DNA of 64,000 nucleotides, from contig NC_088310.1 of NCBI RefSeq assembly GCF_910592395.1, positions 27,483,491 through 27,547,490 on the forward strand, given 5' to 3'. How positions within the stretch are numbered: position 1 is the first letter of the stretch; every line of letters begins with the position of its first letter. The notes beneath the pieces are model-generated. The model was not told where the DNA came from and searched no databases. It saw only the letters and a list, made by a program, of their open reading frames with translations. Position numbers and translations under genes: made by a program. Positions 24,454 to 37,328 of this stretch are shown one piece after another. This DNA is from Lineus longissimus. Its lineage: Eukaryota > Nemertea > Pilidiophora > Heteronemertea > Lineidae.

Positions 24454-27400
24454 ACAAGATCAATGTCGACTGTGGCTGCTCTAGATGGAGGAATTAATGA
24501 GGTACATTAGAACAGACCTTGAAATCGCAAAGAGAACATAGTTAGAGCTGGATAATCAAGCAAAAATTAACCATGACAACAGTACAGATGATATAATAGC
24601 AAAGCAAGTCACATCCAGGTCATAACCTGTAACCACTCTGTAAAGGGAGACCGGGAATGACAATCCAACTGGTAAAAATCTGTACAAATTTTGCAGCGCT
24701 CTACCAACTACCCTTTCTGGAGTCTTTAAGTTTGTTAAAGCCAAGGGGCTATATGCAATAGGACCAGGCTAATCACGGTCTCAATGTGATGCACAGTTAG
24801 AGAACTGGGTTGGATTCGTTGTCAGTATAAGTAATCGAAGAATAAACGACTGGTACTCGGACGTCGAGCGACTTCCAAAGTCATGTGACTGTGGAGACTC
24901 GACTCTTGGTCATGGTGGTATGAGGTGGAGTGATACATCATTTCTTCCATCCCACCTGAAAACAGTGGTGGGGTTTCATCATAAACATTAAACTCTTACA
25001 AAATACAGACAAACCACAGCTACAACACCAGCAGGTATGGTAGTCAACAGATTAGACTCAAAGCACCACTTAATCTAGTATAGGCCTAGATGATTCAGTT
25101 TTTTTGGTGCACTCTGTAGGAATTTAAAGGGAAGAAAAATTTATTGATGATAGAAAACATCTTCAAAATCGAATTACCTTAGCTTTTGCTGCACATTTTG
25201 AGGTGTTATGCAATTGTAGAAAAGTCTCTGAATATGATGATCACAATCAAATGTCGAGAATATGACGGATTAGGATGCAAATACGGCAAAATATTCATCA
25301 ACATTGGATCTCCACTCCATCCTCATCCTGCATCTTTAGTGTAGCTGTCACTTTACAGATGGCGCTGCAAGACCCAGCATCCTCCTATTGTTTGACAAGA
25401 TAACTAACTATCCTTGTGTCCAGGTTAATTGGATCAATTAACAGCACATTGTCTAGTGTATGTCAATTTCAGCATTAAATGGGTCCAAGACAATTTAAAA
25501 ACCAGGAAGTATATGAATGAAGCGTGGCACTGCTTACCAACATTTCATGCTGAGTCAGTAGGCCTTGTTATTGTCAAGTGTCACTTGTACCTTCCCAGAA
25601 ATGAAGAATATGGTGAAGACCAATTCATATTAATCATAATTTCATTCAATCATTCATGAATTGGAGTGATTCCATGATTCAACAAGGAATGACTAGGCAT
25701 GGGTCTGGGATGGGTAAGTTAGCATGGTTTTTACAAAGCTTATTTATTTGAAATGTCTCATGTCATGATCATGATGATAGCTAGTATCTGCCTGGGCTAG
25801 AATCAATCTAAGAACTGAAGACAATGTGAGTAAATGGTAGGTCATGCATGTCATATGACAAGTGATGCATGGGACCAATGTAATATACTAATATATAGGC
25901 CTACTGGTCATCCCTAACTTTCCTCATCATCGTCAGACCCAACTGTGCCAAGAAGCAAAAAAGCCCGTCGCAGTGAATTACAAGATTCAAAATTCAAGAA
26001 GACATCATCCATCATAACTTCAAATAAATGTGGGTACACTGTCAACTATTTGCTTCCCTATTTGTTTGCAAAAACATTCTTTTCAGATAATGTTTCGGTG
26101 AATGATGCAGGACACCCGGGAAACAGATTAAATGCTCTCCAAATGGATTGTCTCAATTATTTCAGTCAATAAATGATGGTCAGCTTTCTATTGGAAACAA
26201 ATTGGCGGTTATTTACTTATGAAAATAGTTTGTCTGCCAAAATGGGGGGGGGGGGGGGTTGTATGCCCCTTCTGCCCCCTCTGGATCCATTCCTGACATA
26301 TGTTTGACAGTCAACTTAGGTTTCATATAGTGGCCAGCCATTTTGGTCATAAGGTGGTTAACATTATCTGAACTTGATATAGGCATATCAGCTTCAGATT
26401 CAACGAATTGGATTTTAATTACAATGATGTCAGTGTGCACATAATAATGTGACAAAATGTTTATCTCATTTTAATCAATATCCTTATCGAAGTTTATGGG
26501 CAATGTTCGAATATAATGCAGTGGGGCATTTGGAAGGAACTATTTCATCAGTGCAAATTCAGGTAGGGCCTGAAATTCATCATCCTAGTGGCACCACATG
26601 GCTCCCCTGGGCCATTGGCTAGGATTTATCGGTTTTTACATGCACCTTTGGTTAACTACAGAAATGAGCATCTTACATTTGAAGAGAAAAGAAAAGAGCC
26701 ACTGGCACTGAGAAGACAATACAGTCTTATTGTAACCCTTCACTTCCCTCAAACTGTTGTTAACCGAAGGAATACAGCTATATAATATGTGTCATTATCA
26801 TCTAGGCATACTAAAGGCAAGGAGTATGAAGTTCCTCTTTTCAACCAATTATGCTAAGTACATTTTTATATGTTTTTCAATTGCGATGTGTCATCCACGA
26901 ATGTTTTGTGATATATAAGTGCTTCAACTGGCCATATTTGTCCCAGTCCAACACAGATATTGAAATTGCACTTGTTCCAGTACGAGCAGCAGCGCTGATA
27001 AAAGTAATAACTCCATAACTCCATTACTTTATGCTTTGTATTGGAGATCATTATGTTATCAAATGTAATTATGATCAATTTATGATATTGTTCCACCATT
27101 ACCTTGTACTATACTCTGTATTTCCTCCGAGGCACCATTGTGTACTGACTGTTTGAAAGAATCGTTGGGTTAGGGTTGTTCTCTCAAGGAATAGCTCTAT
27201 TGGACACAGGATATTCAAAACTACTTGCTTTCTTGGAATGAGTTTGCAATACAATAAAGTTATGGTAAGTTTTCTCTGAGTTTATGAGAAGTTTCACGGT
27301 TCAGGTCCACTATCGTATCCATCTGACTATTTAAAGGTTTGTTTTGGATAATAGGAAAGGTTACTTGGGCTCATAGGTTCATAAAAGTCACAAATCACAT

Positions 27401-28790
27401 TTTAGGAGAATTTCAAGAATCTGTTTTGTTATGATTTCAATTGGATAGGTGTGCAGGAGACTTTCTTCCAGCCCCACTGCTTGATTTGGACGATTCCTCA
27501 TACCCTAGTAAGAGATCAGGTTTTTCCAAACACCTTTCTTGCCAAGTCCAACTATTCTCTCCTTACTCTAATGGCCGCAATTTCTATGAGGGCATACAAG
27601 GGATTTTGCCATCTCAGAACTTGTATGTCATCAAGATGCTTGCCCAAGGACATCAACACAAGTACCGAGTGGGTTCTAACTGATCTCTGCTAATACATCA
27701 ATGCGGTCCTACAATGTCCAGATTCAGAGTAGGGTACTGCGTTGCATAGTTATTTTGAATTTGTGATTGACGGGTCAAATCCTCCAAAGACCCAATTGAC
27801 CTTAATACTCAACGTCTCAATTGCCATTCAAGATTGTTGTCCAACTGAACTTTCTCTATATGTCACAACCTATATGTGTATATATAAGATAACAAGAGTA
27901 ACCTCAGCTGAGTTTCGGCCAATAAAATGACTGTTGAATATTTTGGGAGTTATGGTATGACTCACATCCTGTTCTGTGAGACTAGAGTTACGGCTCATGA
28001 AGAGAGTGGTCGAATCAGGTGTTTGGTGAGTTACCTTATTTTAACGAAATCTTTGTTTGATAGTCTTTGCATTGCAGTCCTTGGGTCATTTTTCTATGGC
28101 TGTCTGAAATCCTTACATCGCAAAGTTCCTGTGTGGACATATTATCTAATTTGGCCATGTGACTGATTGAGGCAAGCCTCCTAATTCAATCCTAAAGATA
28201 GAATGTAATAGGCCTGATGTTTTCCTGGCGATAAAAAAGCTATCACAGAACACAAGTACATTAAAAGCCTTTCATTGTTCTATCAATATGGCCTATCGCA
28301 GAACAAGTTGATTTAGTGAGATGAAATGGCAGTGCCTCGATAAGGTTTCCATGGAGCACTATTTATAAAGAAGGTGTTGTTAACTTGATCATGTATATCA
28401 GTTGATGAGATGGCTTTTTCTGTAAGATAGTGATAACACCAGGTTTCATCAGGCTTTCATCAAGTTTTCTTCAGGAGCAGTTGGTGGTTTCAAATTTTAT
28501 TTACTTACAGACTTATTATAAAGTTTGGGCCAAATAAACAGGAACCCTTAGTATTTCATGTATTTCATACCTTATGGTACGATCAATCATATAATTCAGA
28601 CTTTCAGGGAGCAAACCATTAGCATTGTTATAGTGCACAATCACAGGTGAAGGGACCTAAACCAGATTTAGACTTTGAGTGCACAACTGAAATAACAGCC
28701 CCCATTTTACCATCCTGAGGAAACTCTGGATGACTGTCATGAGTGTATATCAATCGATAATTGAATGGCTGTCATTATTTTTCATTTCAG
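24454..28790. other. Gene-poor interval between UNC79 and the membrane-protein gene
   Basis: It should contain the UNC79 promoter and 5' UTR (minus) and any upstream untranslated exons of the plus-strand gene. Open frames such as 25429-25659 and 27441-27683 have no recognised motifs. A run of 15 G lies at 26244-26258. No transposon or RNA gene is recognised. Confidence 0.5.
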
Positions 28791-28820
28791 AATATTGCCT
28801 AACCAGCCCCTGATGACAAG

Positions 28821-31800
28821 ATGTACAGTAGCTTAGAGAGTATAGAGGCACGGTTTCGTGAACTTGAAAAGAACCTTTGTGATCCAGGAACGTTTATATG
28901 TCCACCGAGACCTCCTGTTCCAACGTGGCTTTTCGAAATTAAATCTGATGACATTAAGTATGAAATTGCTGCAGGATGTTCTTCAGGTAAGTAACTTTTC
29001 AACTGCTAGTGCTAGAGGAATCCCCAGAGTTTTTAATGACCCATACTTACTTTGCCCCCCCCCCCCGCGGATTCTACCAATCCAACTAAGGGTTGACTCA
29101 TTAGCTTCTTCAAAGCCTTGTTTAACGAGGGTTAATAACGCTAACATACTGTTGTCATACATTATGCTTGTGTTGTTTACCCACCAATCAATTACTGACC
29201 ACCATCCTTTCAAAAGTTAGGGATGCATATTTGTGATACAAATTACCCCTAATTTATGTATTTTTACTGTTGGTACCAGTTCCTGTTAATTTCCGATTTT
29301 ATATGAGGAATGCTCAGTGATTACAATTTCCGATCGGATTGTTTTTATGAGCATGATTGACCAATTTTTGACTGAGTGTTGGGAGATAATGCAAATTTTA
29401 TGAGCGATGCCTTTCTTGCCTTAAAAATGTGGTGAAGTGCAGTGGAACTTCTCTTGGTGGACACCTCTGTAAACAGGACTCCCTCTCTATTCAGGACAGT
29501 GGTTTTGGTTGTGAATGGGTCATTTCTCTAATGATTTGATCTCTGTAATCAGGACACGTCGCTATGAACGACAGCATCAGTCTCACGGGTGGCCTAGAGA
29601 AGCTTTTCTGTATTTCACTGAAATTCAAGATCAGAAAGGTTTTTTCACACGACATCTTTTTCCCCGGATTAGTCTATTCCCTGCATTTAGAACACCCTGA
29701 GTGGCTTAACGGCATTCTTCAGTCACAAGGCTGTTCTTCTTCATGATATCACATTATCAGCAGACGATTGAGTTCCAGTGGCATATATTGATGACACAAA
29801 GCTCATACTCAACACCAGCAATACTGATTGCTGCTATTTCCATGTAAAAAGATAATGAATTTTTGGTTGGTCTTAAAAAAAGATAATGGATGACAGGAAT
29901 AATCAATAAATAATATGGTGTGGTTAAATTGGGTTTGTTCAGCCTATTGTGTGTTGTGAGGCAACAGGTTTTTAAGTATCATCAAGTATACTAAAATGTC
30001 GGTTGTATTATACGCGCCGGTCACCGATCCAATGGTTGACCGCGCTCAATGTTGCTTAACTTCCACTCTGGGGCCAACGCGCCAACCACTAGGCCATAAA
30101 GGAATTCCCTCATGGCCGGCGGGTTAAGCCGTGCCATATACCTGGGGGTACTATACATCATTCCCCCCTTCGGACAGAGATGGATCGTCCGCGATCCTAC
30201 TTAGCGCTTCATGCGTCTCAGTACCGAACTACAAATCCAGAGCTCGCATCACGTGGGAAGGTCTGCCAGATGTATTATACGCGCCGGTCACCGATCCAAA
30301 GGTTGACCGCGCTCAACATTGCTTAACTTCCACTCTGGGGCCAACGCGCCAACCACTAGGCCATAAAGGAATTCCCTCATGGCCGGCGGGTTAAGCCGTG
30401 CCATATACCTGGGGGTACTATACATCATTCCCCCCTTCGGACAGAGATGGATCGTCCGCGATCCTACTTAGCGCTTCATGCGTCTCAGTACCGAACTACA
30501 AATCCAGAGCTCGCATCGCATGGGAAGGTCTGCCAGATGTATTGTACGCGCCGGTCACCGATCCAAAGGTTGACCGCGCTCAACATTGCTTAACTTCCAC
30601 TCTGGGGCCAACGCGCCAACCACTAGGCCATAAAGGAATTCCCTCATGGCCGGCGGGTTAAGCCGTGCCATATACCTGGGGGTATTATACATCGGTCATA
30701 TCAGATCGATTGACGAATGCTTTTGGTGAGTGTCTTCTCCTAAAGACTAGTCTTTATCAACTCATGCTTCCATGGATTTTTATATTGAATTTCAAGAGAG
30801 CTAGAGCATTTACCAATTGTCCACTGACATGATCAATTCTTGGAATAGTTGGCAATCATAACCTTTATATCACTAAAGGATAAGGTGTAAAGGTACTAAT
30901 TTGCATCCCATGTGTCACGACAATGAGATTTGGAGAAATCCTCACTTCTCCCTCAAGAGGGCAAGTAGAGGTGAGTATCCCCAAAGTAAAGAGACCACAC
31001 ACAGCTCAGGATACCTTGGCGCTGATGTTTACCAACCACACATGGTGTGGGGCGTTCATGCCTCTTGGATTGGATGCCTCAGGGTAGAAATATATCACTG
31101 AGAACCATCAGGCCTTCTACTGAGTCTTCTGCCATGGCTATCTGTGGACGTTTGCAATTCCTGTCAAAGTGGTGGGTGATATTGCTGGACCTCACTTTCA
31201 CTTTCACTATAGTTTGTTGCTTTTATTCTTTCCACCTGTTTATTAGAAATCAATTACCTGTGGGGTCATGTGACTCAGTAAAATTCTCACACTTGTGGTT
31301 GTCATGGCAACAGAACTTGTTTGATATTCGTTGGCGGTTTTGAGACAGGAGGGTCGTTGTGTGTCTTGTTTATACTGTGATGGTTTGTTTATGTTGTGTT
31401 GGAGGAGAAATTGCTCGGTGCTGTTGGTGATTTCATATGGTAGGTTATGTCCTTGCACATCGTTTTTCTTGCCTCGACAGGAGCACCAGGTTGTGATTAA
31501 CATGTGCATGTGATATACTGTGTGCATCTTTGAGGAGCGCTGCTGACCACCATTCCTTGATACAGCTGGTGCAGTAGTGTTGAGTTGAAGTTCACATACC
31601 CGATGTGCACTTAAATCCATCTGTGTCATCCTCCCTATAACGCGTTAAGAAGGACCTAATACTGTCTTAAACACTTCTGTCCATGTGCACTCTTAAAGCG
31701 AACTGGAACCGCCGAGCGATTTATTCAACTTTTCGACTTTCACCGCCCGAGAAAGTCAAACTTCCAACTTCCTATTCGAGTTCAGATTTGTAGCTCCGCC

Positions 31801-34800
31801 CCCAGTGCCCGAGCATGCGCAGTTCAATTTGTTATTATTGAGAATCATGTGAGAATCACGTGAGTCATGCGATCTTTCATTCATGAATTTTCGTAGTAAA
31901 TTCCATAGTAGTGACGTCACTGAATGATTGACAGCTAGGCGCCATGTTTCATTCATGCCTCGTTCTGATCACCCGATACGCGGGAAATGAAAACGAGGTC
32001 ATACGAACTGGCTTGGCGGTTCAAGTTCGCTTTAAGCAATGTTGTCATTACAGGGGTAAAAGGCCTGTTTTGCCACTATACATCTTTTGGTGGATATGAT
32101 TTCTTGACTGATGTTTATCTTTTTGTCTCTTTACAGTTGCAGGGATATCTACATCATCAATCATAGGTGAGTAAAATGGCTGGGGCTTTTCTTAATATTA
32201 GTAGTTTAAAACACGTCATGTCCATCTTGGCAATAAAAAACTCAAAGTTTTCTTCAACGCAGGCTGTCTATTGAATATGAGATTGAAAGGGTTGATAATT
32301 GGTTTTACCAGCAAACATTTAGTGTTGAGATTAGAATAACTGCAAACCTTTTGTCTGAACAAGAATGTTTTATTCTGTCGAATGCATAATAAATGAGATC
32401 ATTTTACATTCGAATTGGCTGACCAATTATTGACATTCTTAACATATCAGGTGAATGGCGGTTTAAATCAATGAGGATATAATTGAAATATCTTCTAGTT
32501 TATGATTCCTTAAAATTGCTTCCTTGAAGAACTTAGATTAGAAATGGAATGCAAATTACTGATTTAACGATTTGTCAAAGTTTTGATCTAAATCAGAACA
32601 TCATGTGTAGAACATTTCACGCAACATGTGCTTCCAGAAACAACCACTGCCACAAAAAGTACCACAACCAATTCAACCATTACCAACAGAACCGATGGTA
32701 GTTAGTATTCCCCCCATCTTTGGAATTCATGTCACATTGCATTCATGCCTAGATGGCATTGGTGTCACATCCACGAATGGCATCAGTGTCACATTCACCT
32801 CATGGCATACATTCTACGTCAAACAATGGCATCCCGCATTGGTGTCACATCAATGGGGCATCAATGTCAGATCCAGTATGAAGAGACACTACCAGTACTG
32901 GTACAGGTTCTTGTGGCACTCCCATTGGTGATTTCTCTTTTACTCACTCGCCAGAACAGCATGTCTTATTTTCTTCCAGAATCCAGCACCACCAGCTCTA
33001 GCAACAGTACTGTTCCTGTCAATGACACGAGTACAGTCACATCCAGTATAAGCCCTGTGAATAGCACAGTCACATCCAGTATAAGCCCTGGGAATAGCAC
33101 AGTCACATCCAGTATAAGCCCTGGGAATAGCACAGTCACATCCAGTATAAGCCCTGGAAATAGCACAGCATTATTGACCACACTCTCTTCACTTGTAACT
33201 ACAGTTGTCATCAATCCATCAAAAACTGATCTGTCAGGAAATGTAACAGGGTCTCCTGATGGTAAAAAAGGATTCTTTTCTTACTTTATGTCATTGGGTG
33301 ATATGAATAAAGACCAGCAAATGCTTTTATCTAAAACTCCATGTACATTTACACTAGGCGTTTCTGTACAAAATTGTAGTAAAAGCATTTACTTGTCTTT
33401 ATTCATATCGCCCATTGTTGCTCACTTGGTAGCGCAATGTGGGATTTTAGTCGCTGTGACCAGCCGTGGAGCATTGACAACAGGACAAGCGATTGAACCA
33501 ATCTTCTCCATTCCATCCACAGTCATTGTGTTGTCATGGCTCTAGCGCAGGTCGCAGCTACTAACATTGCTTATTTGTGCAGCGTTTTACTGAGAAGACA
33601 GATAGAAGCTTGAGATCAGTCTGACTTGAGTTTGATGTGTCTTTGATGACAGTCAAGTGCTACTTCCATGTAAGCTTTGAGATAGTGAGTGAGTCACTAG
33701 GTAAAGCTGGAGGATAGTGCTACTGTTATTAAATTCTGGCCAGGTAACCCAACCTTTTCCTTGTGCATCCTCCCAGGACAGTGAAATGCAATGGGCATTC
33801 TTATTCTCCAAACTCCGTTTTTCATAAAGGCTTTTGTTTCTTCCAGAGATGACTGATCCTACCATCCAGCCTTCCCCGACCACTTCCCCGTCTGGTGGGG
33901 ACACCACACCCCTAACCACAATAGACAATCCCCCATTATCCTCGAGCTCATCTGCTCTCATTACAAAAACTGCCAGCCTGTTTGTAAATACTGCTGATCC
34001 CGTCCAAACAATGTCTGTATCTGAGGTGCTAACGTCAACATTAGAGGCAACAACAAAAGATGGCAAGTTATATGACAACGTTTCAGTGTTAGATGTTGTA
34101 CCCCAATCATTTCATTTTTGTCACAATTTCCTTTTAATTTGTTGTCAACATTTTGTTTCGACTTGAATTTAATTTTAGCTCTATACCTGTGGAATACAAG
34201 TATTTTGTAATTTAGACTTCTTTCTTCTTAATTCATTTTCTTATGTTTTTCTCTTCACAATAACCCATTCAGGACTTTACAGTGTATCATCATTGAAAAT
34301 GTCTCTTGATGTTGATAAGAGATCGAGACACATTTTTCACCTGTCCCAGAAGGCATGACTACAGCGCATCCCAGCTTTTTCCCTAAAGAGACGCACTCCT
34401 TTTGCTTCAGAATGTAGAACTGTTGGACAGTGATGAAAGTTACCTTGTAGACATGTGAATCCAAGACAAAGAGTCATTAGTACTGTAATGAACTATAGTC
34501 AGATATCATATCCGATTTCAATATAACAAGCCAAAGCTTCAGCCAAGTTTTGCAATATCTGAAAATGTAATGATTGACAGAACATTTTTGTGTCTTGAGT
34601 GTAAAATATTGTTTTGGGAAGCATCCAGAGTACATCCGTCTGGTTTGATTGCAGAAATGAGTCACTCACAAAATCTGTGACGGAAATAATGCAACCCAAA
34701 GATGAGAGTTTTTAGTTATAAAATTCAAAAGTTGTTTTGTTTGAAAATTATTCAAGATAAGTAACTGTTTTATTGCAGGCGGTCTGACGACGGGGAATGC

Positions 34801-35478
34801 AACCATTGTTGCAAGTTTGGTGATAGCGGCTGTCGTGGTGATCTTCCTCGTTGTTCTGGTGGTCGTGGGATGCCTTAGGTATCACAAAAAGTGAGTAGGC
34901 CATGTTTTATCATGAAATCTGTCAGGAATTGTCAAAATTATCCAAGTACACAGTCTTTAAACCTAAACGACAGATTCATTCAATGGGAAAGTAAGCTGTA
35001 AATCCCTAAGTATTTGTCTTTCGATACTTTCAGGAAGAAGATCACCCCAATGAGCAATGGCGAACCTGGGAACTATCTGTATAACAATCAAGTCAAGAAA
35101 CGGCGATGGGTTGGTTCCGGGAATCCACAAATCTTGGCCAAACTTAGCATGAACGGGTTGACCTTGGTGCATGACAGTCCTGTTCATAGCGAGAGAGGTG
35201 AGGATGTGGAAAATGGGGAGGAAACAGTGCCATCCGAGAGACAACAAAATCAAATGAACCAATCACAGACATTCAATGGAATAGTCATGCCAAATACGGA
35301 CAATGTTACCATGGAGACAGAGGATGCCCTGCTCCAAGTGAAACATAAAAAGCGTAAGAAAAAGAAGAAGAAGAAACGATCGGCAATAACGACCGATTCT
35401 GTTGGAGATAATCAAAATGCAGAGTCTGTACCGCCGCAACAACTTCCACCGATATCTACTACATCTAAACCAGTATGA
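28821..35478 (+). CDS. Unrecognised Ser/Thr-rich single-pass membrane protein
   Basis: Exons 28821-28986, 32137-32166, 32638-32697, 32980-33261, 33847-34062, 34779-34890 and 35034-35478 join in phase into 436 codons. All introns but the last are phase 1. An in-frame TAA lies nine codons upstream of the ATG within the first coding exon, so this start is forced unless that exon is skipped. Residues 1-55 are charged with two Cys and no signal peptide. Residues about 56-255 are mucin-like, with an 11-residue unit NSTVTSSISPG repeated about four times and many N-X-S/T sequons. Residues about 261-284 are a strong membrane helix (IVASLVIAAVVVIFLVVLVV). The tail is about 150 residues with a Lys/Arg block (KHKKRKKKKKKKR). 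The intron after 34062 begins GCAAGT, a GC-AG intron. The family is not recognised; function unknown. Confidence 0.72.
30004..30691 (-). mobile_element. Cassandra-like TRIM: LTR-int-LTR-int-LTR, copy 2
   Basis: A 688-bp element made of three 154-bp LTRs (30004-30157, 30271-30424, 30538-30691) separated by two 113-bp interiors. It is flanked by the perfect 5-bp duplication TCGGT (29999-30003 and 30692-30696). The LTRs start TGTATTATAC and end GTACTATACA or GTATTATACA. The interiors carry the same minus-strand TGGCAGACC primer-site-like start and GGGGGG polypurine tract as copy 1. The extra LTR-interior unit is what unequal recombination between LTRs, or template switching in reverse transcription, would produce. 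LTRs within and between copies differ at only a few positions, so both insertions look young. Open frames inside it (87 codons, repeated) are not genes. Confidence 0.9.
31298..31311. promoter_or_regulatory. X-box-like palindrome GTTGTCATGGCAAC
   Basis: Exact match to the RFX X-box pattern, within the first intron of the membrane-protein gene. A single site with no other support; it may be chance or an intronic enhancer. Confidence 0.35.
31693..32035. mobile_element. piggyBac-type MITE with TTAA target duplication
   Basis: TTAA at 31693-31696 and 32032-32035 flank a 335-bp segment. Its ends are inverted repeats: AGCGAACTGGAACCGCC at the left against AGCGAACTTGAACCGCC (reverse complement) at the right. 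A TTAA target and short inverted ends with no coding frame fit a non-autonomous piggyBac-superfamily element. The interior includes CGAGCATGCGCAG and is GC-richer than its surroundings. Confidence 0.85.
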
Positions 35479-36052
35479 AACTGTGACTAAGCATTCCTTT
35501 TTCTACAACAGGGATCAGGTGAAGTACTTAGCAGGTATCTCAAGGTCTTGGTGGATATGTTACACCTGCTGACTTGTGCAAGATCTCTTGAGTTTTTGAT
35601 GGATATTATGTCCTTACTTGAGGGACATCTATACGGTGTCGCGTGAGAAGACAAACTATGCTGAACATAGGGCAGCTTCTTGATGCATCAAGAAGCTGGG
35701 AGTACAGTGTACAGGCCTTTCTACTTATAGTCAGTATTTACAAATTAAAGATTTGAGATCTTCAAAGTTCCAATACCCTTCCAAAGTGATAGTGACTCCC
35801 AAAATTTGGTGTATCAGCATTGATGAACATTCCTTTAAACGAACGTTGTTCCAATGAAAAGAACAATGTGAAAGGTGAATAATTTAGTCAAAATTTGTTT
35901 TAAAGTTTACAATTCTTTTTCTTCAGTTTTGGTATATAAACTAAATTTCATTGATCACCAGTGTACATATTCATTTTATCAAAGACTGATCAGCCATTGT
36001 CTTTTATATGAATTGATAGGATTGTATGCATTTCATTCTTTTATTGGATATA

Positions 36053-36058
36053 AATAAA
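36053..36058 (+). other. Poly(A) signal AATAAA of the membrane-protein gene
   Basis: The best AATAAA, about 575 bp after the stop at 35478, gives a plausible 3' UTR and sits just before the minisatellite. Confidence 0.55.
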
Positions 36059-36270
36059 ACTATGTTTTACAATACAATTATCATTTTAGTTTCTTGGGAA
36101 CTCAGATGTGTCATTCTGAGGGCAAATGGGTGTGGCCTGATATGGTTGTTCATGGATGTGTCCTATAGATTGGCAATAGATTGACCATGGCTATGGATGT
36201 GTCCTCTATTGGTTTGACCATGAACATGGATGATACCTCTATAGATTGACCATGGATGCGTCTTCTCTTG

Positions 36271-37328
36271 ATTGACCATGATCATGGATGTGCTAGAGAG
36301 ATTGACCATGATCATGGATGTGCTAGAGAGATTGACCATGATCATGGATGTGCTAGAGAGATTGACGACCATGATCATGGATGTGCTAGAGAGATTGACC
36401 ATGATCATGGATGTGCTCGAGAGATTGACCATGATCATGGATGTGCTAGAGAGATTGACCATGATCATGGATGTGCTCGAGAGATTGACCATGATCATGG
36501 ATGTGCTAGAGAGATTGACCATGATCATGGATGTGCTCGAGAGATTGACCATGATCATGGATGTGCTCGAGAGATTGACCATGATCATGGATGTGCTAGA
36601 GAGATTGACCATGATCATGGATGTGCTCGAGAGATTGACCATGATCATGGATGTGCTAGAGAGATTGACCATGATCATGGATGTGCTCGAGAGATTGACC
36701 ATGATCATGGATGTGCTAGAGAGATTGACCATGATCATGGATGTGCTAGAGAGATTGACCATGATCATGGATGTGCTCGAGAGATTGACCATGATCATGG
36801 ATGTGCTCGAGAGATTGACCATGATCATGGATGTGCTCGAGAGATTGACCATGATCATGGATGTGCTAGAGAGATTGACCATGATCATGGATGTGCTAGA
36901 GAGATTGACCATGATCATGGATGTGCTTGAGAGATTGACCATGATCATGGATGTGCTCGAGAGATTGACCATGATCATGGATGTGCTAGAGAGATTGACC
37001 ATGATCATGGATGTGCTCGAGAGATTGACCATGATCATGGATGTGCTAGAGATTGACCATGATCATGGATGTGCTAGAGATTGACCATGATCATGGATGT
37101 GCTAGAGAGATTGACCATGATCATGGATGTGCTAGAGAGATTGACCATGATCATGGATGTGCTAGAGAGATTGACCATGATCATGGATGTGCTAGAGATT
37201 GACCATGATCATGGATGTGCTAGAGAGATTGACCATGATCATGGATGTGCTAGAGAGATTGACCTTGATCATGGATGTGCTCGAGAGATTGACCATGATC
37301 ATGGATGTGCTAGAGAGATTGACCATGG
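36271..37328. repeat. 30-bp minisatellite, about 35 copies
   Basis: The unit is ATTGACCATGATCATGGATG followed by TGCTAGAGAG. It contains the perfect 12-bp palindrome CCATGATCATGG. Units differ mainly at one base (CTAGAG, CTCGAG or, once, CTTGAG). One unit has a 3-bp insertion (36364-36366) and three near 37050, 37078 and 37195 lack 2 bp. Degenerate copies extend on both sides (about 36170-36270 and 37329-37600). Because the unit is 30 bp, several frames stay open on both strands, but these are not genes. It lies between the 3' ends of two convergent genes. Confidence 0.95.

Larger units (their letters stand above)
28987..32136. other. First intron of the membrane-protein gene, repeat-loaded
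   Basis: 3.1 kb holding a run of 12 C (29055-29066), the second TRIM copy (30004-30691), an X-box-like palindrome (31298-31311) and a TTAA-flanked MITE (31693-32035). No exon is recognised among them. Confidence 0.6.

Noticed and set aside
30019-30064. Functional 5S rRNA gene
   Set aside because: Only the 3' half (control region) resembles 5S. The 5' half and terminator are absent, and the match lies inside a mobile element's LTR.
30131-30661. Repeated 87-codon plus-strand frames (also at 10544-10807)
   Set aside because: They lie across LTR and interior of the TRIM on the opposite strand, and recur only because the unit is 267 bp, a multiple of three.
36271-37328. Possible CRISPR array
   Set aside because: Repeats are contiguous with no unique spacers, in an intron-bearing animal genome.
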